DNA of 34,754 bases, taken from the NCBI GenBank assembly GCA_019245115.1, contig JAFARZ010000178.1:1-34754 (forward strand). Direction: 5' to 3'. The notes under the pieces were generated by a model that saw nothing but the letters and a program-made list of their open reading frames with translations, was not told where the DNA came from and ran no database searches. Position numbers and translations under genes: made by a program. Source of the DNA: Streptosporangiaceae bacterium. GTDB taxonomy: Bacteria > Actinomycetota > Actinomycetes > Streptosporangiales > Streptosporangiaceae. Positions within the stretch are counted from its first letter, which is position 1. Each line of letters starts with the position of its first letter. This document shows positions 27,176 through 34,754 of this stretch, one piece after another.

Positions 27176-28177
27176 ATGAACCACCGGGCCCGGAGGCACT
27201 CCGGCGGTACCGCGCCGGCCGGCCCCGCTCAGCTGCGCGCCCTGCTCGCGGGCACCACCCTGATCGGCACCTTCCTGGTGGCCGGCTGCTCGTCCGCCAC
27301 GGGAACCGGCAGCCCGTCCGCCCAGGTCACCTCGTCCGCCACGACCGCGGCGACCAGGGCCGAGGGGTCAGCGCCGGCGGCCGTCTCCGGCCGGGTGCGC
27401 AAGATCATGGTGATCATGGAGGAGAACCACAGCATCCAGCAGATCTTCCCGGACGGCATGCCGTACCTGTGGAGCCTGGCCCAGCGGTACGCGTACGCCT
27501 CCAACTGGAGCGACGTGTCGCATCCCAGCCTGCCGAACTATCTCGCCATTTTCGGCGGATCCGATTTCAACAACCCGCAGGATTGCGCGCCGGCGGCGGG
27601 CTGTACCTATCCCGGGCCGTCGGTCTTCGGGCAGGCGCTTTCCCGTGCCGAGACGGCCAAGGCCTACGAGGAGTCCATGCCGCAGCCATGCGACCAGGGG
27701 TTCGCCGGCGAATACGACGTGAACCACAATCCGTGGGCGTATTTCCCCAGTGAGGCCGCGAGCTGCCAGGCTCATGACGTGCCGGCCGGCACGCCGGCCG
27801 TAGGCGCGCTAGCCAGCGACACGCACGGCGGTGCCCTCCCGGCGGTCGGCCTCGTCACGCCCAACCTGCTGCACGACGGCCATGACGGGACGCCCGCCCA
27901 GGCCGACGCGTGGCTGAGGACCTGGATTCCCGTGCTCATGTCGGGCCCCGACTGGCGGTCGGGGCGGCTGGCCATCGTCGTGCTCTTCGATGAGGGCGAG
28001 ACCACCGAGCAGGTGCCGTTCGTGCTCATGGCCCCCGGGCTTTCCGGGGCCAAGATCTCCAAGCCGGTCAATCACTACTCGCTGACCCGGCTCATCGATA
28101 AGGTCATCGGCGCTTCGCCGCTGCGGCACGCGGACGGCGCCGCCGATATGACGTCTGTTCTGAAAGGGGTCCGATGA
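27176..28177 (+). CDS. Phosphoesterase-family lipoprotein
   Basis: 333 aa from ATG 27176. Lipoprotein signal with lipobox LVAGC (Cys38 region) followed by a Ser/Thr/Ala-rich spacer to about 72, so it is tethered outside the membrane. The domain begins IMVIMEENHSIQQIFP, the signature of the phosphoesterase family (phospholipase C/acid phosphatase AcpA relatives), with SHPSLPNYLAIFGG, SVFGQAL, DVNHNPWAYF, DTHGGALPAVGLVTPN, HDGHD and VVLFDEGE as further conserved points carrying likely metal-binding Asp/His/Glu. It would hydrolyse phosphate esters, perhaps of lipids, carriers or a phosphorylated glycan. It starts the divergent three-gene unit and overlaps the formyltransferase start (ATGA). Confidence 0.8.
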   Translation: MNHRARRHSGGTAPAGPAQLRALLAGTTLIGTFLVAGCSSATGTGSPSAQVTSSATTAATRAEGSAPAAVSGRVRKIMVIMEENHSIQQIFPDGMPYLWSLAQRYAYASNWSDVSHPSLPNYLAIFGGSDFNNPQDCAPAAGCTYPGPSVFGQALSRAETAKAYEESMPQPCDQGFAGEYDVNHNPWAYFPSEAASCQAHDVPAGTPAVGALASDTHGGALPAVGLVTPNLLHDGHDGTPAQADAWLRTWIPVLMSGPDWRSGRLAIVVLFDEGETTEQVPFVLMAPGLSGAKISKPVNHYSLTRLIDKVIGASPLRHADGAADMTSVLKGVR

Positions 28178-29178
28178 TGGGGGGGCGTGTCATCTTCGTC
28201 GGCGCGGTCCATGAGGCGGTTCCGGCGCTCGGCGTCCTGATCGACGGCGACGCCGAGATCGCAGAGGTGGTGACGCTGCCGCCCGGCCGCGCGGGCAGCA
28301 CGTCCGGGTTCGTGGACCTGGAGCCGCTAGCCAGGGAGCATGGGATCCCCGTGCGCCGCTGCGCGGACATCAACTCCGCCGGGTCCGTCGACCGGGTCAG
28401 GGAGCTGCGGCCGGACCTGATGGTCGTGACCGGCTGGACCAGGCTGCTGTCCGCCGAACTGCTCGGCGTCCCCGCCCGCGGAGTGGTCGGGTTCCACGCC
28501 TCGCTGCTGCCGCACTACCGTGGCCGGGCGCCGGTGAACTGGGCCATCCTGCGCGGCGAGGCGACGGCCGGGAACACGATGATGTACCTCGACCCCGGCG
28601 TCGACACCGGCGACATCATCGACCAGCAGGCCGTGCCGATAACCCTCGATGACACCTGTGCGAGCGTCTACGCCAAGGTGGGCGAGGCCGGTGCCGACAT
28701 GCTCCGGCGCCACCTGCCCGGGCTCCTGGCCGGCACCGCGCCCCGGCGTCCGCAGGGCACCGGGGACGGCCCGCCGCTGCCCAAGCGGACGCCCGGGATG
28801 GGGATTACGGACTGGAACCGGCCCGCGCGGGCCGTGCACGACTGGATTCGCGCGCTCACCTGGCCCTACCCGGGCGCCTTCACGTTCCTGGCGGAACGGA
28901 AGGTCATGCTGTGGGCCGCCGCGCTGGGCGACACGGGCGCCGCCGGGCCGGCCGGGGACGTGCTCGGCTGGGACGCGGCCGGCGTGCGGGTGGGCACCGC
29001 CGACGGCGTCATCCTGGTCACCAGCATGTCGGACGCCGGTGACCCGCCGGGACCAGCTGCCATGTGGGCCGAACGAAGCGGCTTGCAGCCCGGTGACCGG
29101 TTCGAGCCGGTGGCCCGGGAGACCGCCGCCTGGGCGCTCGGCCTCGGTCCCCAGCCGGCCGAGGACCTGGCCAGGTAG
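28174..29178 (+). CDS. Formyltransferase (Fmt/ArnA-type), probably sugar N-formyltransferase
   Basis: 334 aa from ATG 28174, overlapping the lipoprotein stop; an ATG one codon later is equally possible. The N-terminal formyltransferase domain (to about 190) has LRPDLMVVTGWTRLL, GFHASLLPHYRGRAPVNWAIL and DPGVDTGDIIDQ, with catalytic His near 107 and Asp near 144. The Asn normally two residues before the His (NxH) is Gly here. The C-terminal region 200-320 follows the Fmt_C/sugar formyltransferase pattern (GITDWNRPARAVHDWIRALTWPYPGAF). The context of a 4,6-dehydratase and DegT aminotransferase across the divergent promoter favours N-formylation of an amino sugar over initiator Met-tRNA. 10-formyl-THF would be the donor. 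The Gly substitution lowers certainty about activity. Confidence 0.8.
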   Translation: MMGGRVIFVGAVHEAVPALGVLIDGDAEIAEVVTLPPGRAGSTSGFVDLEPLAREHGIPVRRCADINSAGSVDRVRELRPDLMVVTGWTRLLSAELLGVPARGVVGFHASLLPHYRGRAPVNWAILRGEATAGNTMMYLDPGVDTGDIIDQQAVPITLDDTCASVYAKVGEAGADMLRRHLPGLLAGTAPRRPQGTGDGPPLPKRTPGMGITDWNRPARAVHDWIRALTWPYPGAFTFLAERKVMLWAAALGDTGAAGPAGDVLGWDAAGVRVGTADGVILVTSMSDAGDPPGPAAMWAERSGLQPGDRFEPVARETAAWALGLGPQPAEDLAR

Positions 29179-29182
29179 CGCC

Positions 29183-29854
29183 GTGGAGCGGACGCGGGTC
29201 GTGGTCATCGGGGCCCACCCCGATGACGAACTGCTCGGAGCGGGCGGCACGCTCGCCCGGCATGTGCTGGCCGGGGACGAGGTGCACGCCATCGTGGTCG
29301 CGGACGGCGCAGGCAGCCGGTACCCGGACCAGCTGGTCGCCACGCTGGAGAAGCAGGCGCGCCAGGCCGCCGAGGTCATCGGCTTCGCCTCGCTCCAGTT
29401 CCTCTCGCTACCCGACCAGCGGCTCGACACCATCCCGCTGATCGAGCTGACCCAGCAGCTGGAGGGCGTGCTCGACGAGATCGGCCCGGGCATCGTCTAC
29501 ACGCACTTCCCCGAGGACGTGAACGCCGACCACCGGCTGGTGGCCAGGTGCGCCTGGACGGCCTGCCGTCCCTACGGCCGGCCGCAGGTGCGCAAGTTCG
29601 TGGTCTTCGAGACGCCGTCCTCCACCGAGTGGGCCTGGCCGATGCCGGGGACGGAACTGCGGCCCAACCTGTTCGTCGACGTGGCGGACACGCTGGAGAT
29701 CAAGATCGCGGCGATGGAACGGTACGAGACCGAGCTCAGGGACTACCCCCACCCGCGCTCCAGCCGGGCGCTCAGGGAGCGCGCCGCTTACTGGGGAAGT
29801 CACATCGGCCGGCTCGCCGCCGAGCCATTCGTCGTCCTCAGGGAGGTGACGTGA
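29183..29854 (+). CDS. PIG-L/LmbE family zinc deacetylase
   Basis: 223 aa from GTG 29183, four bases after the formyltransferase stop; the longer upstream frame lies within that gene. The zinc site is complete: AHPDDE (11-16) with His, Asp and Asp, and NADHRLV near 115 with the third ligand His. GAGGTLA and VVVIGAHP open the fold and FVDVADTLEIKIAAM is typical further on. Family members remove N-acetyl from GlcNAc derivatives (GlcNAc-PI, mycothiol precursor, lincosamide intermediates). Here it probably deacetylates a sugar of the surface glycan or its precursor and so could free an amine for formylation by its neighbour (inference). It ends the plus-strand three-gene unit. Confidence 0.88.
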   Translation: MERTRVVVIGAHPDDELLGAGGTLARHVLAGDEVHAIVVADGAGSRYPDQLVATLEKQARQAAEVIGFASLQFLSLPDQRLDTIPLIELTQQLEGVLDEIGPGIVYTHFPEDVNADHRLVARCAWTACRPYGRPQVRKFVVFETPSSTEWAWPMPGTELRPNLFVDVADTLEIKIAAMERYETELRDYPHPRSSRALRERAAYWGSHIGRLAAEPFVVLREVT

Positions 29855-29930
29855 CCGGGCGCGCCAGACGTCCGGACGCGGGGAAGTTGCGTAGTACCGT
29901 TACGTCAGTTGGGGATTGACGACGGACTAC

Positions 29931-29952
29931 GTCCTTAGGTACGCCTGAGGAC
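29931..29952 (+). promoter_or_regulatory. Hairpin with UACG loop in the leader of the lectin/beta-helix gene
   Basis: GTCCTTAGG (29931-29939), loop TACG, CCTGAGGAC (29944-29952): 9 bp including one G-T pair, closing a UNCG-class tetraloop. It lies 77 bp after the PIG-L stop and 48 bp before the next start, so it could terminate the upstream unit or form part of the 5' leader of the downstream gene. Confidence 0.4.
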
Positions 29953-29999
29953 CGGGGGGCCATCCGTTGTGTGGAAAGCGCACCCCTAGGGAGGACCCA

Positions 30000-31652
30000 G
30001 TGCCCAGGACCACTGGGGTCTATGTGTTCCGGATCGCCGTCGCGGGGGGCCTCGTCGCCGCGGCCGTCGGCGGAGCGGCCGCGACCAGCGCCGCGGGCGC
30101 GGTCACCGTGCCCTGCTCGGTCACGAGCTTGATCTCCGCGATATCAACGGCAAACACCACGCCCGCCAGCAGTTCGCTCACGCTCACGAGCGGGTGTGCT
30201 TACACGCTCACGGCGGCGGACAACGCCACCGATGGCGGCACCGGCCTGCCCGTCATTACCGGGCAGGTCAGCATCCAGGGCAGCGGCGCCACCATCACCC
30301 GCTCGGCGACCGCCGCCTTCCGGCTGTTCGACGTGGCATCCGGCGGCAGCCTGACGCTGAGCGATATGACGCTCAGCAACGGCCTGATCAACGACGGCGT
30401 CAACGGCGGCGGCGCGATCTTCAGCCATGGCCCGCTATCGGTGACGCACACCACGTTCAGCGGCAATTCCGCGCCCGCCGCCACCGGCATCTCCGGCGGC
30501 GCGATCAACGCCGTCGCCGCGCTGACGGTGTCCCTCAGCACCTTCACCGGCAACACCGCCCAGGAAGGCGGGGGCATCCTCAGCCAGGGCACGACGTCGG
30601 TCACTGATACCACCTTTACCGGCAACACGGCGACGCAGTTCGGCGGCGGCGCGATCGTCGTCACCACCGGCACCACGACCATCGCCCGGGACACGTTCAG
30701 CGGCAACACCGGCCCCGGCGGCGGCGCGATCGACAACGACACGACCGTGAACGTCAGCAACAGCACGTTCACCGGCAACACGGCGGGAAGCAACGGCGGC
30801 GGCGCCATCCAGAACTTCGGCACCGCGACCATCACGCAGTCGACGTTCTCCGGCAACAGCTCGGCGTTCGGCGCCAACCTGCACAACCTCACCACCAGCG
30901 GGTCGATGACCGTGAGCCAGAGCATCGTCGCCAACGGGGCAGGCGGGGGAGGCAACTGCAGCGGCTCGCCCGCCATCGTCGACGGCGGGCACAACATCGA
31001 CACCGGCACGTCGTGCGGCTTCTCGGCCGCCAACCGCTCGATGAGCAACACCAATCCCGCTCTGGGGCCGCTGGCGTCCAACGGCGGACCGACCCAGACC
31101 ATGGCGCTGCCGTCCGACAGTCCCGCGGTCAACGCCATCCCGGCGACCGTGGCCGGCTGCCCGGGCAGCACCGACCAGCGCGGCGTGTCGCGGCCGCAGG
31201 GTCCCGCCTGCGACATCGGCGCCTACGAGCTGATCGCGCAGACGCCGCCTCCGCCGCCTCCGCCGCCGCCGGCGGGCGGCCAGATCCGGGGCTTCGGCGG
31301 CACGTGCCTCGACGACTTCCACAGCGGCACGGTCAACCGGAACAAGATCGACGTCTACCGCTGCAACGGGACAGCCGCGCAGCGCTGGGTGCTCGCGTCC
31401 GACGGCGAGCTGCAGGTCTTCGGCAAGTGCCTGGACGACCCGGCCTTCGGCCACCGCGGCACCAGGCTCGTGCTGTTCACCTGCAACGGCGGCGCGAACC
31501 AGCGGTGGACGCACACGGCCGGCGGCCAGTACGTCCTCGCCTTCAGGCACCTGTGCCTGGACGACCCGGGGTTCAGCACCGCGAACGGCACCGCGGTCCG
31601 GGTCTGGTCCTGCGACGGCGGCGCGAACCAGCGGTGGACGCGGCCGGCCTGA
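30000..31652 (+). CDS. Secreted beta-helix protein with ricin-type lectin tail
   Basis: 550 aa from GTG 30000, with AGGGAGGA about 6 nt upstream. Signal peptide about 1-37 (IAVAGGLVAAAVGGAAATSAAGA). Residues about 40-390 are a right-handed beta-helix built of repeats around FTGNTA/FSGNS and GGGAI, as in polymorphic surface proteins and pectate-lyase-like folds; DQRGVSRPQGPACDIGAYEL ends it in the manner of choice-of-anchor Q proteins. A Pro9 linker near 415-424 leads to a ricin B-type beta-trefoil with three CLDD...QRW repeats, which should bind carbohydrate. It probably sits on or near the cell surface and binds glycan, perhaps the polymer made by the neighbouring operon (inference). The next gene is a paralogue. 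Confidence 0.85.
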   Translation: MPRTTGVYVFRIAVAGGLVAAAVGGAAATSAAGAVTVPCSVTSLISAISTANTTPASSSLTLTSGCAYTLTAADNATDGGTGLPVITGQVSIQGSGATITRSATAAFRLFDVASGGSLTLSDMTLSNGLINDGVNGGGAIFSHGPLSVTHTTFSGNSAPAATGISGGAINAVAALTVSLSTFTGNTAQEGGGILSQGTTSVTDTTFTGNTATQFGGGAIVVTTGTTTIARDTFSGNTGPGGGAIDNDTTVNVSNSTFTGNTAGSNGGGAIQNFGTATITQSTFSGNSSAFGANLHNLTTSGSMTVSQSIVANGAGGGGNCSGSPAIVDGGHNIDTGTSCGFSAANRSMSNTNPALGPLASNGGPTQTMALPSDSPAVNAIPATVAGCPGSTDQRGVSRPQGPACDIGAYELIAQTPPPPPPPPPAGGQIRGFGGTCLDDFHSGTVNRNKIDVYRCNGTAAQRWVLASDGELQVFGKCLDDPAFGHRGTRLVLFTCNGGANQRWTHTAGGQYVLAFRHLCLDDPGFSTANGTAVRVWSCDGGANQRWTRPA

Positions 31653-32027
31653 ACGGGGCCGCCGGCCAGGTCGCCTGACGCGGACGGCCTGGCGTTCCGG
31701 CCCATGACCAGCAGGAACGCCGGCCCACGCGGCTGCCGCGCCGGAATCCGGCAGATGACGTAGAGAAATCTACGTCATCTGCCGGTTCCGATTTCTGGCT
31801 GTAACCGGCTATTGGATATTTACACAGTATTGGATTCGCGTATCCCGCGCGCGGAGCCGGGACTGGGCGAAACCAGCTTCACCAAAAAGGCGTATTCTTG
31901 CGCTGCCAATTGCGGGATGTTTCTGCCCGGTTGGCACCGTAGGGTTTATCAATCGACGAAGGCGTCACTCGATGACGCATGCTGGCAGCGACGCCGGGTG
32001 GGTCGCGGTGGGGGAATGGTGAGATCG
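31653..32027. other. 375-bp intergenic region between the two beta-helix genes
   Basis: Contains the strong hairpin at 31742-31790 and then an AT-richer stretch (about 31795-31835) that probably holds the promoter of the second beta-helix gene. A small inverted repeat CGTCA-CTCGA-TGACG lies at about 31963-31977. No gene or recognised riboswitch is seen. Confidence 0.4.
31742..31790 (+). terminator. Long perfect hairpin downstream of the lectin/beta-helix gene
   Basis: A 17-bp perfect stem: CCGGCAGATGACGTAGA (31748-31764), loop GAAA, and its exact complement (31769-31785). It is extended by CGGAA (31742-31746) pairing with TTCCG (31786-31790) across a single-base bulge. It starts 90 bp after the stop codon and is followed by ATTTCT, not a T run. 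It is most likely a transcription terminator; GAAA is a stable tetraloop. Confidence 0.7.
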
Positions 32028-34754
32028 ATGGCTCGGACGCTGCTCGAACGCACGGTCATGCGCGGGCGCGCTCGTCACGGTGAGCGCGACGCCACGAGAT
32101 CCGGTGCGCGGCACCGTGGCGCGGCCCGGGGCCGGAGGGCCCGCGGCCTGTCGACGGGATCCGTCATGCGCCGGCTCGCCACGGTAGCCGCCGTGCTCAT
32201 CGGCGGCGCGACGGGCGCCGTGGCGGTCTCGTCCCCCGCGCTCGCGGCGACGCCCTGCACGGCATCGGCCCTGGTCACGGCGATCACGCTGGCTAACATG
32301 ACGAACGGCACCGTCACGCTCACCAGCGGCTGCACCTACACGCTGATGGCCATCAATAACACCACCGACAACGGCGGTGTGGGCCTGCCGGTCATCACCG
32401 GGAAGGTGACGATCCAGGGAAGCGGGGCCACCATCGCCCGGTCCACCGTGTCCGGTACGCCGGTGTTCCGCATCTTCGACGTCTCGTCCTCGGGCAGCCT
32501 GACACTGAACTCCGTGACGATCAGCAACGGCCTGGCCAGCAACGGCCAGCAGGGCGGCGGGGGGATCTTCAACCACGGCACGCTGACCATCACCGGCAGC
32601 ACGTTCACCAACAACTCCGCACCGTCGTCTACCGGCACGTCCGGCGGCGGCATCAACAACAGCGGCACGCTGAACCTGAGCACGAGCACGTTCACCGGCA
32701 ACTCGGCGCAGGAGGGCGGCGGGGTCTTCAACCAGAAGACCGCGACGATCACCAACAACACCTTCGCCAGCAACACCGCGACCATCTTCGGCGGCGGTGC
32801 TCTGCTCAACGCGGCAGGCACGATGACGGTGACCGGGGATACGTTCACCGGGAACACCGGGCCGGGCGGCGGCGCGATCGACAACGACACCACGCTCCAC
32901 ATCAGCGACAGCACCTTCACCGGCAATACCGGCGGGACGAACGGCGGCGGCGCCATCATCAACTTCGGGCCCACCACGGTGACCCAGTCGACGATCTCGG
33001 GCAACAGCTCCCCGTACGGCGCGAACATCCTGAACTACACCGGCTTCACGCTCTCGATCAGCATGAGCATCGTGGCCAACGGCCAGGGCGGCGGGCCCAA
33101 CTGCGGCGGCGGGCAGCCGGTCACCGACGCCGGCTACAACATCGATACCGGGTCGACGTGCGGTTTTACCACGGCCAGCCACTCGATGAGCAACACTCAG
33201 CCGCAGCTCGGCCCGCTGGCGAACAACGGCGGCGCGACCCAGACGATGGCCCTGCCATCCGGCAGCCCGGCCGTCGACGCCATCCCGGCGGCCACGTCCG
33301 GCTGCACCGGCACCACCGACCAGCGCGGCACCACCAGGCCGCAGGGGACCGGCTGCGACATCGGCGCGTACGAACTGATCCAGAGCGGCTCGGGCACCCC
33401 GTCGACGCCGACGGGCCTGACGGTCACCGGCACCACGGCCACCTCGGTGTCGCTGTCCTGGAACCCGTCGACCGGTAACCCCACCGGCTACACCGTCTAC
33501 CGCAACGGCAAGTCCGTCGGCACCACCGGCGGCCCCAACGCCACCACGTTCACGGACCTGACGGCGTCCCCGTCCACGACGTACACCTACACCGTCGACG
33601 CCTTCAGCGGGAGTAACCACTCGGCCCAGTCCTCACCGGTGCAGGCGACCACGCCCGCGCCCGGCGGCACCGCGGCGGTGCAGGGCGGCGCGGTGTCGAC
33701 GGCCTCGCAGGTCACCAGCGCCACGATCACCCTGTCTTCCCCGGTGCACGCGGGCGACCTGCTCGTCGGCTGGTTCGGGGAGTACAACTCGTCGGGGCAG
33801 GTGAAGGTCTCCGACAGCGTCAACGGGGCGTGGACCCGCAGCACCGCCACCACCACGTTCGGCGCCGGCGGTGACATCGCGCTGTACTACCTGCAGAACT
33901 CGGCGGCGGCCCCGAACGGCCTGACCATCACGATCTCGGCGTCGAACGCGACCTACCTGGAGGGCGCGGTCGGCGATTACAGCGGCGTGGCCACGTCCGG
34001 CGCGATCGACCAGGTCGCGGTGGCCAAGGGCAACAGCACCACGGTCGACTCCGGGTCCACGGGTTCGGTGGGCGCGGGCGAACTGGTCGTCGGCGGCATC
34101 CTCACCGGCGGCTCCCCCGGCAGCGTGACGCCTGGCTCCTCGCAGGGCCAGACCTTCACCATGCGGGCGCAGAGCAGCGGCCTGTCCTCCAACTTCGAAG
34201 ACATCCTGTCCAGCGCCGCGGGGGCCCAGGACGCGCGGGCCACGTTCGGCACAGCCACCGACTGGTACTCCGTCGTGGCCACGTTCCACACGTTCGGATC
34301 CGGTAACACGACGCCGCCGAGTGTCCCGACCGGTCTCACCGACCCCACCGACACCGCCAGCGCGGTCGGGCTGAGCTGGAACGCCTCGACCGACAGCACA
34401 GGGACGCTGGCGGGCTACACGGTGTACCGCAACGGCACCTCCATCGGCACCACCAACGCCAGCACGACCACGTTCACCGACTCGACCGTGCAGCCGTCCA
34501 CGACGTACTCCTACACGGTGGACGCCTTCGACACGGCGGGCAACCATTCCGCCCAGTCCTCGCCGCCGCTGCAGGTGACCACGCCGGCGGCGCCGCCGCC
34601 CAGCGCGAAGTGGGTGCAGGGCGGCGTGAACTCCAGCGGCAGCCAGGTGACGAGCATCACGATCACGCTGACCAGCCCGGTCAGCGCGGGTGACCTGCTC
34701 GTCGGCTGGTTCGGCCAGTACAACTCGTCCGGCCAGGTCACGGTGTCGGACAAC
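32028..34754 (+). CDS. Secreted beta-helix protein with Fn3 and repeated beta-rich domains (3' end outside window)
   Basis: At least 909 codons, open to the window edge. ATG 32028 has GGTGAG 4 nt upstream; ATG 32016 is close behind GGGGGA, and ATG 32166 would give a compact signal peptide (MRRLATVAAVLIGGATGA). With the first choice the signal is preceded by about 46 Arg-rich residues. Residues about 74-450 are a beta-helix clearly paralogous to the upstream protein (shared GPGGGAIDNDTT, AQEGGG, SIVANG, QRGTTRPQG, CDIGAYEL). Then Fn3 (about 457-543), an unrecognised beta-rich domain (about 551-755, with HAGDLLVGWFGEYNSSGQV), a second Fn3 (about 762-855) and the start of a second copy of the unknown domain. 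The lectin tail of the paralogue is absent so far. An extracellular adhesive or matrix role is inferred. Confidence 0.8.
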   Translation, partial: MARTLLERTVMRGRARHGERDATRSGARHRGAARGRRARGLSTGSVMRRLATVAAVLIGGATGAVAVSSPALAATPCTASALVTAITLANMTNGTVTLTSGCTYTLMAINNTTDNGGVGLPVITGKVTIQGSGATIARSTVSGTPVFRIFDVSSSGSLTLNSVTISNGLASNGQQGGGGIFNHGTLTITGSTFTNNSAPSSTGTSGGGINNSGTLNLSTSTFTGNSAQEGGGVFNQKTATITNNTFASNTATIFGGGALLNAAGTMTVTGDTFTGNTGPGGGAIDNDTTLHISDSTFTGNTGGTNGGGAIINFGPTTVTQSTISGNSSPYGANILNYTGFTLSISMSIVANGQGGGPNCGGGQPVTDAGYNIDTGSTCGFTTASHSMSNTQPQLGPLANNGGATQTMALPSGSPAVDAIPAATSGCTGTTDQRGTTRPQGTGCDIGAYELIQSGSGTPSTPTGLTVTGTTATSVSLSWNPSTGNPTGYTVYRNGKSVGTTGGPNATTFTDLTASPSTTYTYTVDAFSGSNHSAQSSPVQATTPAPGGTAAVQGGAVSTASQVTSATITLSSPVHAGDLLVGWFGEYNSSGQVKVSDSVNGAWTRSTATTTFGAGGDIALYYLQNSAAAPNGLTITISASNATYLEGAVGDYSGVATSGAIDQVAVAKGNSTTVDSGSTGSVGAGELVVGGILTGGSPGSVTPGSSQGQTFTMRAQSSGLSSNFEDILSSAAGAQDARATFGTATDWYSVVATFHTFGSGNTTPPSVPTGLTDPTDTASAVGLSWNASTDSTGTLAGYTVYRNGTSIGTTNASTTTFTDSTVQPSTTYSYTVDAFDTAGNHSAQSSPPLQVTTPAAPPPSAKWVQGGVNSSGSQVTSITITLTSPVSAGDLLVGWFGQYNSSGQVTVSDN
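33396..34754 (+). repeat. Tandem protein-domain repeat (Fn3 + unknown domain), period 936 bp
   Basis: The stretch beginning GACCTGCTCGTCGGCTGG occurs at 33756 and identically at 34692, exactly 936 bp (312 codons) apart. The flanking Fn3 segments (GYTVYRNG...YTVDAF...HSAQSSP) repeat with the same period. The second copy is cut by the window end. Confidence 0.85.

Noticed and set aside
31965..33620. Minus-strand open frame opposite the second beta-helix gene
   Set aside because: The plus strand encodes clear FTGNT repeats and Fn3; the minus product is an Arg/Gly/Val-rich shadow.

Overview
The window is high-GC DNA from a Gram-positive actinomycete. The evidence is frequent GTG/TTG starts, purine-rich ribosome sites, ATGA start/stop overlaps, lipobox lipoproteins, NarL/LuxR regulators and secreted beta-helix/ricin-lectin proteins. 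I see no tRNA, rRNA, CRISPR array, transposase or phage gene. Most of the window is devoted to the cell surface: polysaccharide synthesis, export and turnover, with a signalling block in the middle.

Layout. (1) 1-2.8 kb: two diverged enolase genes meet tail to tail at a small palindrome and both lack the last quarter of the protein. An extended SDR gene lies upstream of the complete-5'-end copy. (2) 3.4-9.4 kb: a membrane-anchored GH18 protein, a small one-helix membrane protein, a fused deacetylase-like/GT2 synthase and, on the other strand, a GH18 lipoprotein. This looks like a GlcNAc-type polymer locus, but the deacetylase half has lost its metal ligands. (3) 9.7-14.1 kb: two consecutive sets of soluble histidine kinase-like protein plus two NarL-type regulators (HK-RR-RR, HK-RR-RR). 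(4) 27.0 down to 14.1 kb, minus strand: a tightly coupled nine-gene operon encoding a Wzz-like co-polymerase with a degenerate kinase-like domain, a sugar 4,6-dehydratase, an HprK-like P-loop protein, a GT4, a DegT aminotransferase, an RtcB-like protein, a small unknown, an APH-type kinase, and a single polypeptide that fuses polymerase (Wzy), flippase (Wzx) and initiating phosphoglycosyl transferase. (5) 27.2-29.9 kb, divergent: a phosphoesterase lipoprotein, a formyltransferase and a PIG-L deacetylase. (6) 30.0 kb to the end: two paralogous secreted beta-helix proteins, the first with a ricin-type lectin tail, the second with repeated Fn3 plus an unrecognised beta-rich domain, running off the window.

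How it may fit together (inference): the dehydratase and aminotransferase would make an amino-dideoxy sugar nucleotide. The formyltransferase across the divergent promoter could N-formylate it. The transferase domain of the fusion protein would load the first sugar on undecaprenyl phosphate, GT4 would extend it, and the Wzx/Wzy parts of the same chain would export and polymerise it under control of the Wzz-like protein. The RtcB-like protein and the two kinase-like proteins have no standard role in such a pathway and are the most interesting part of the window.
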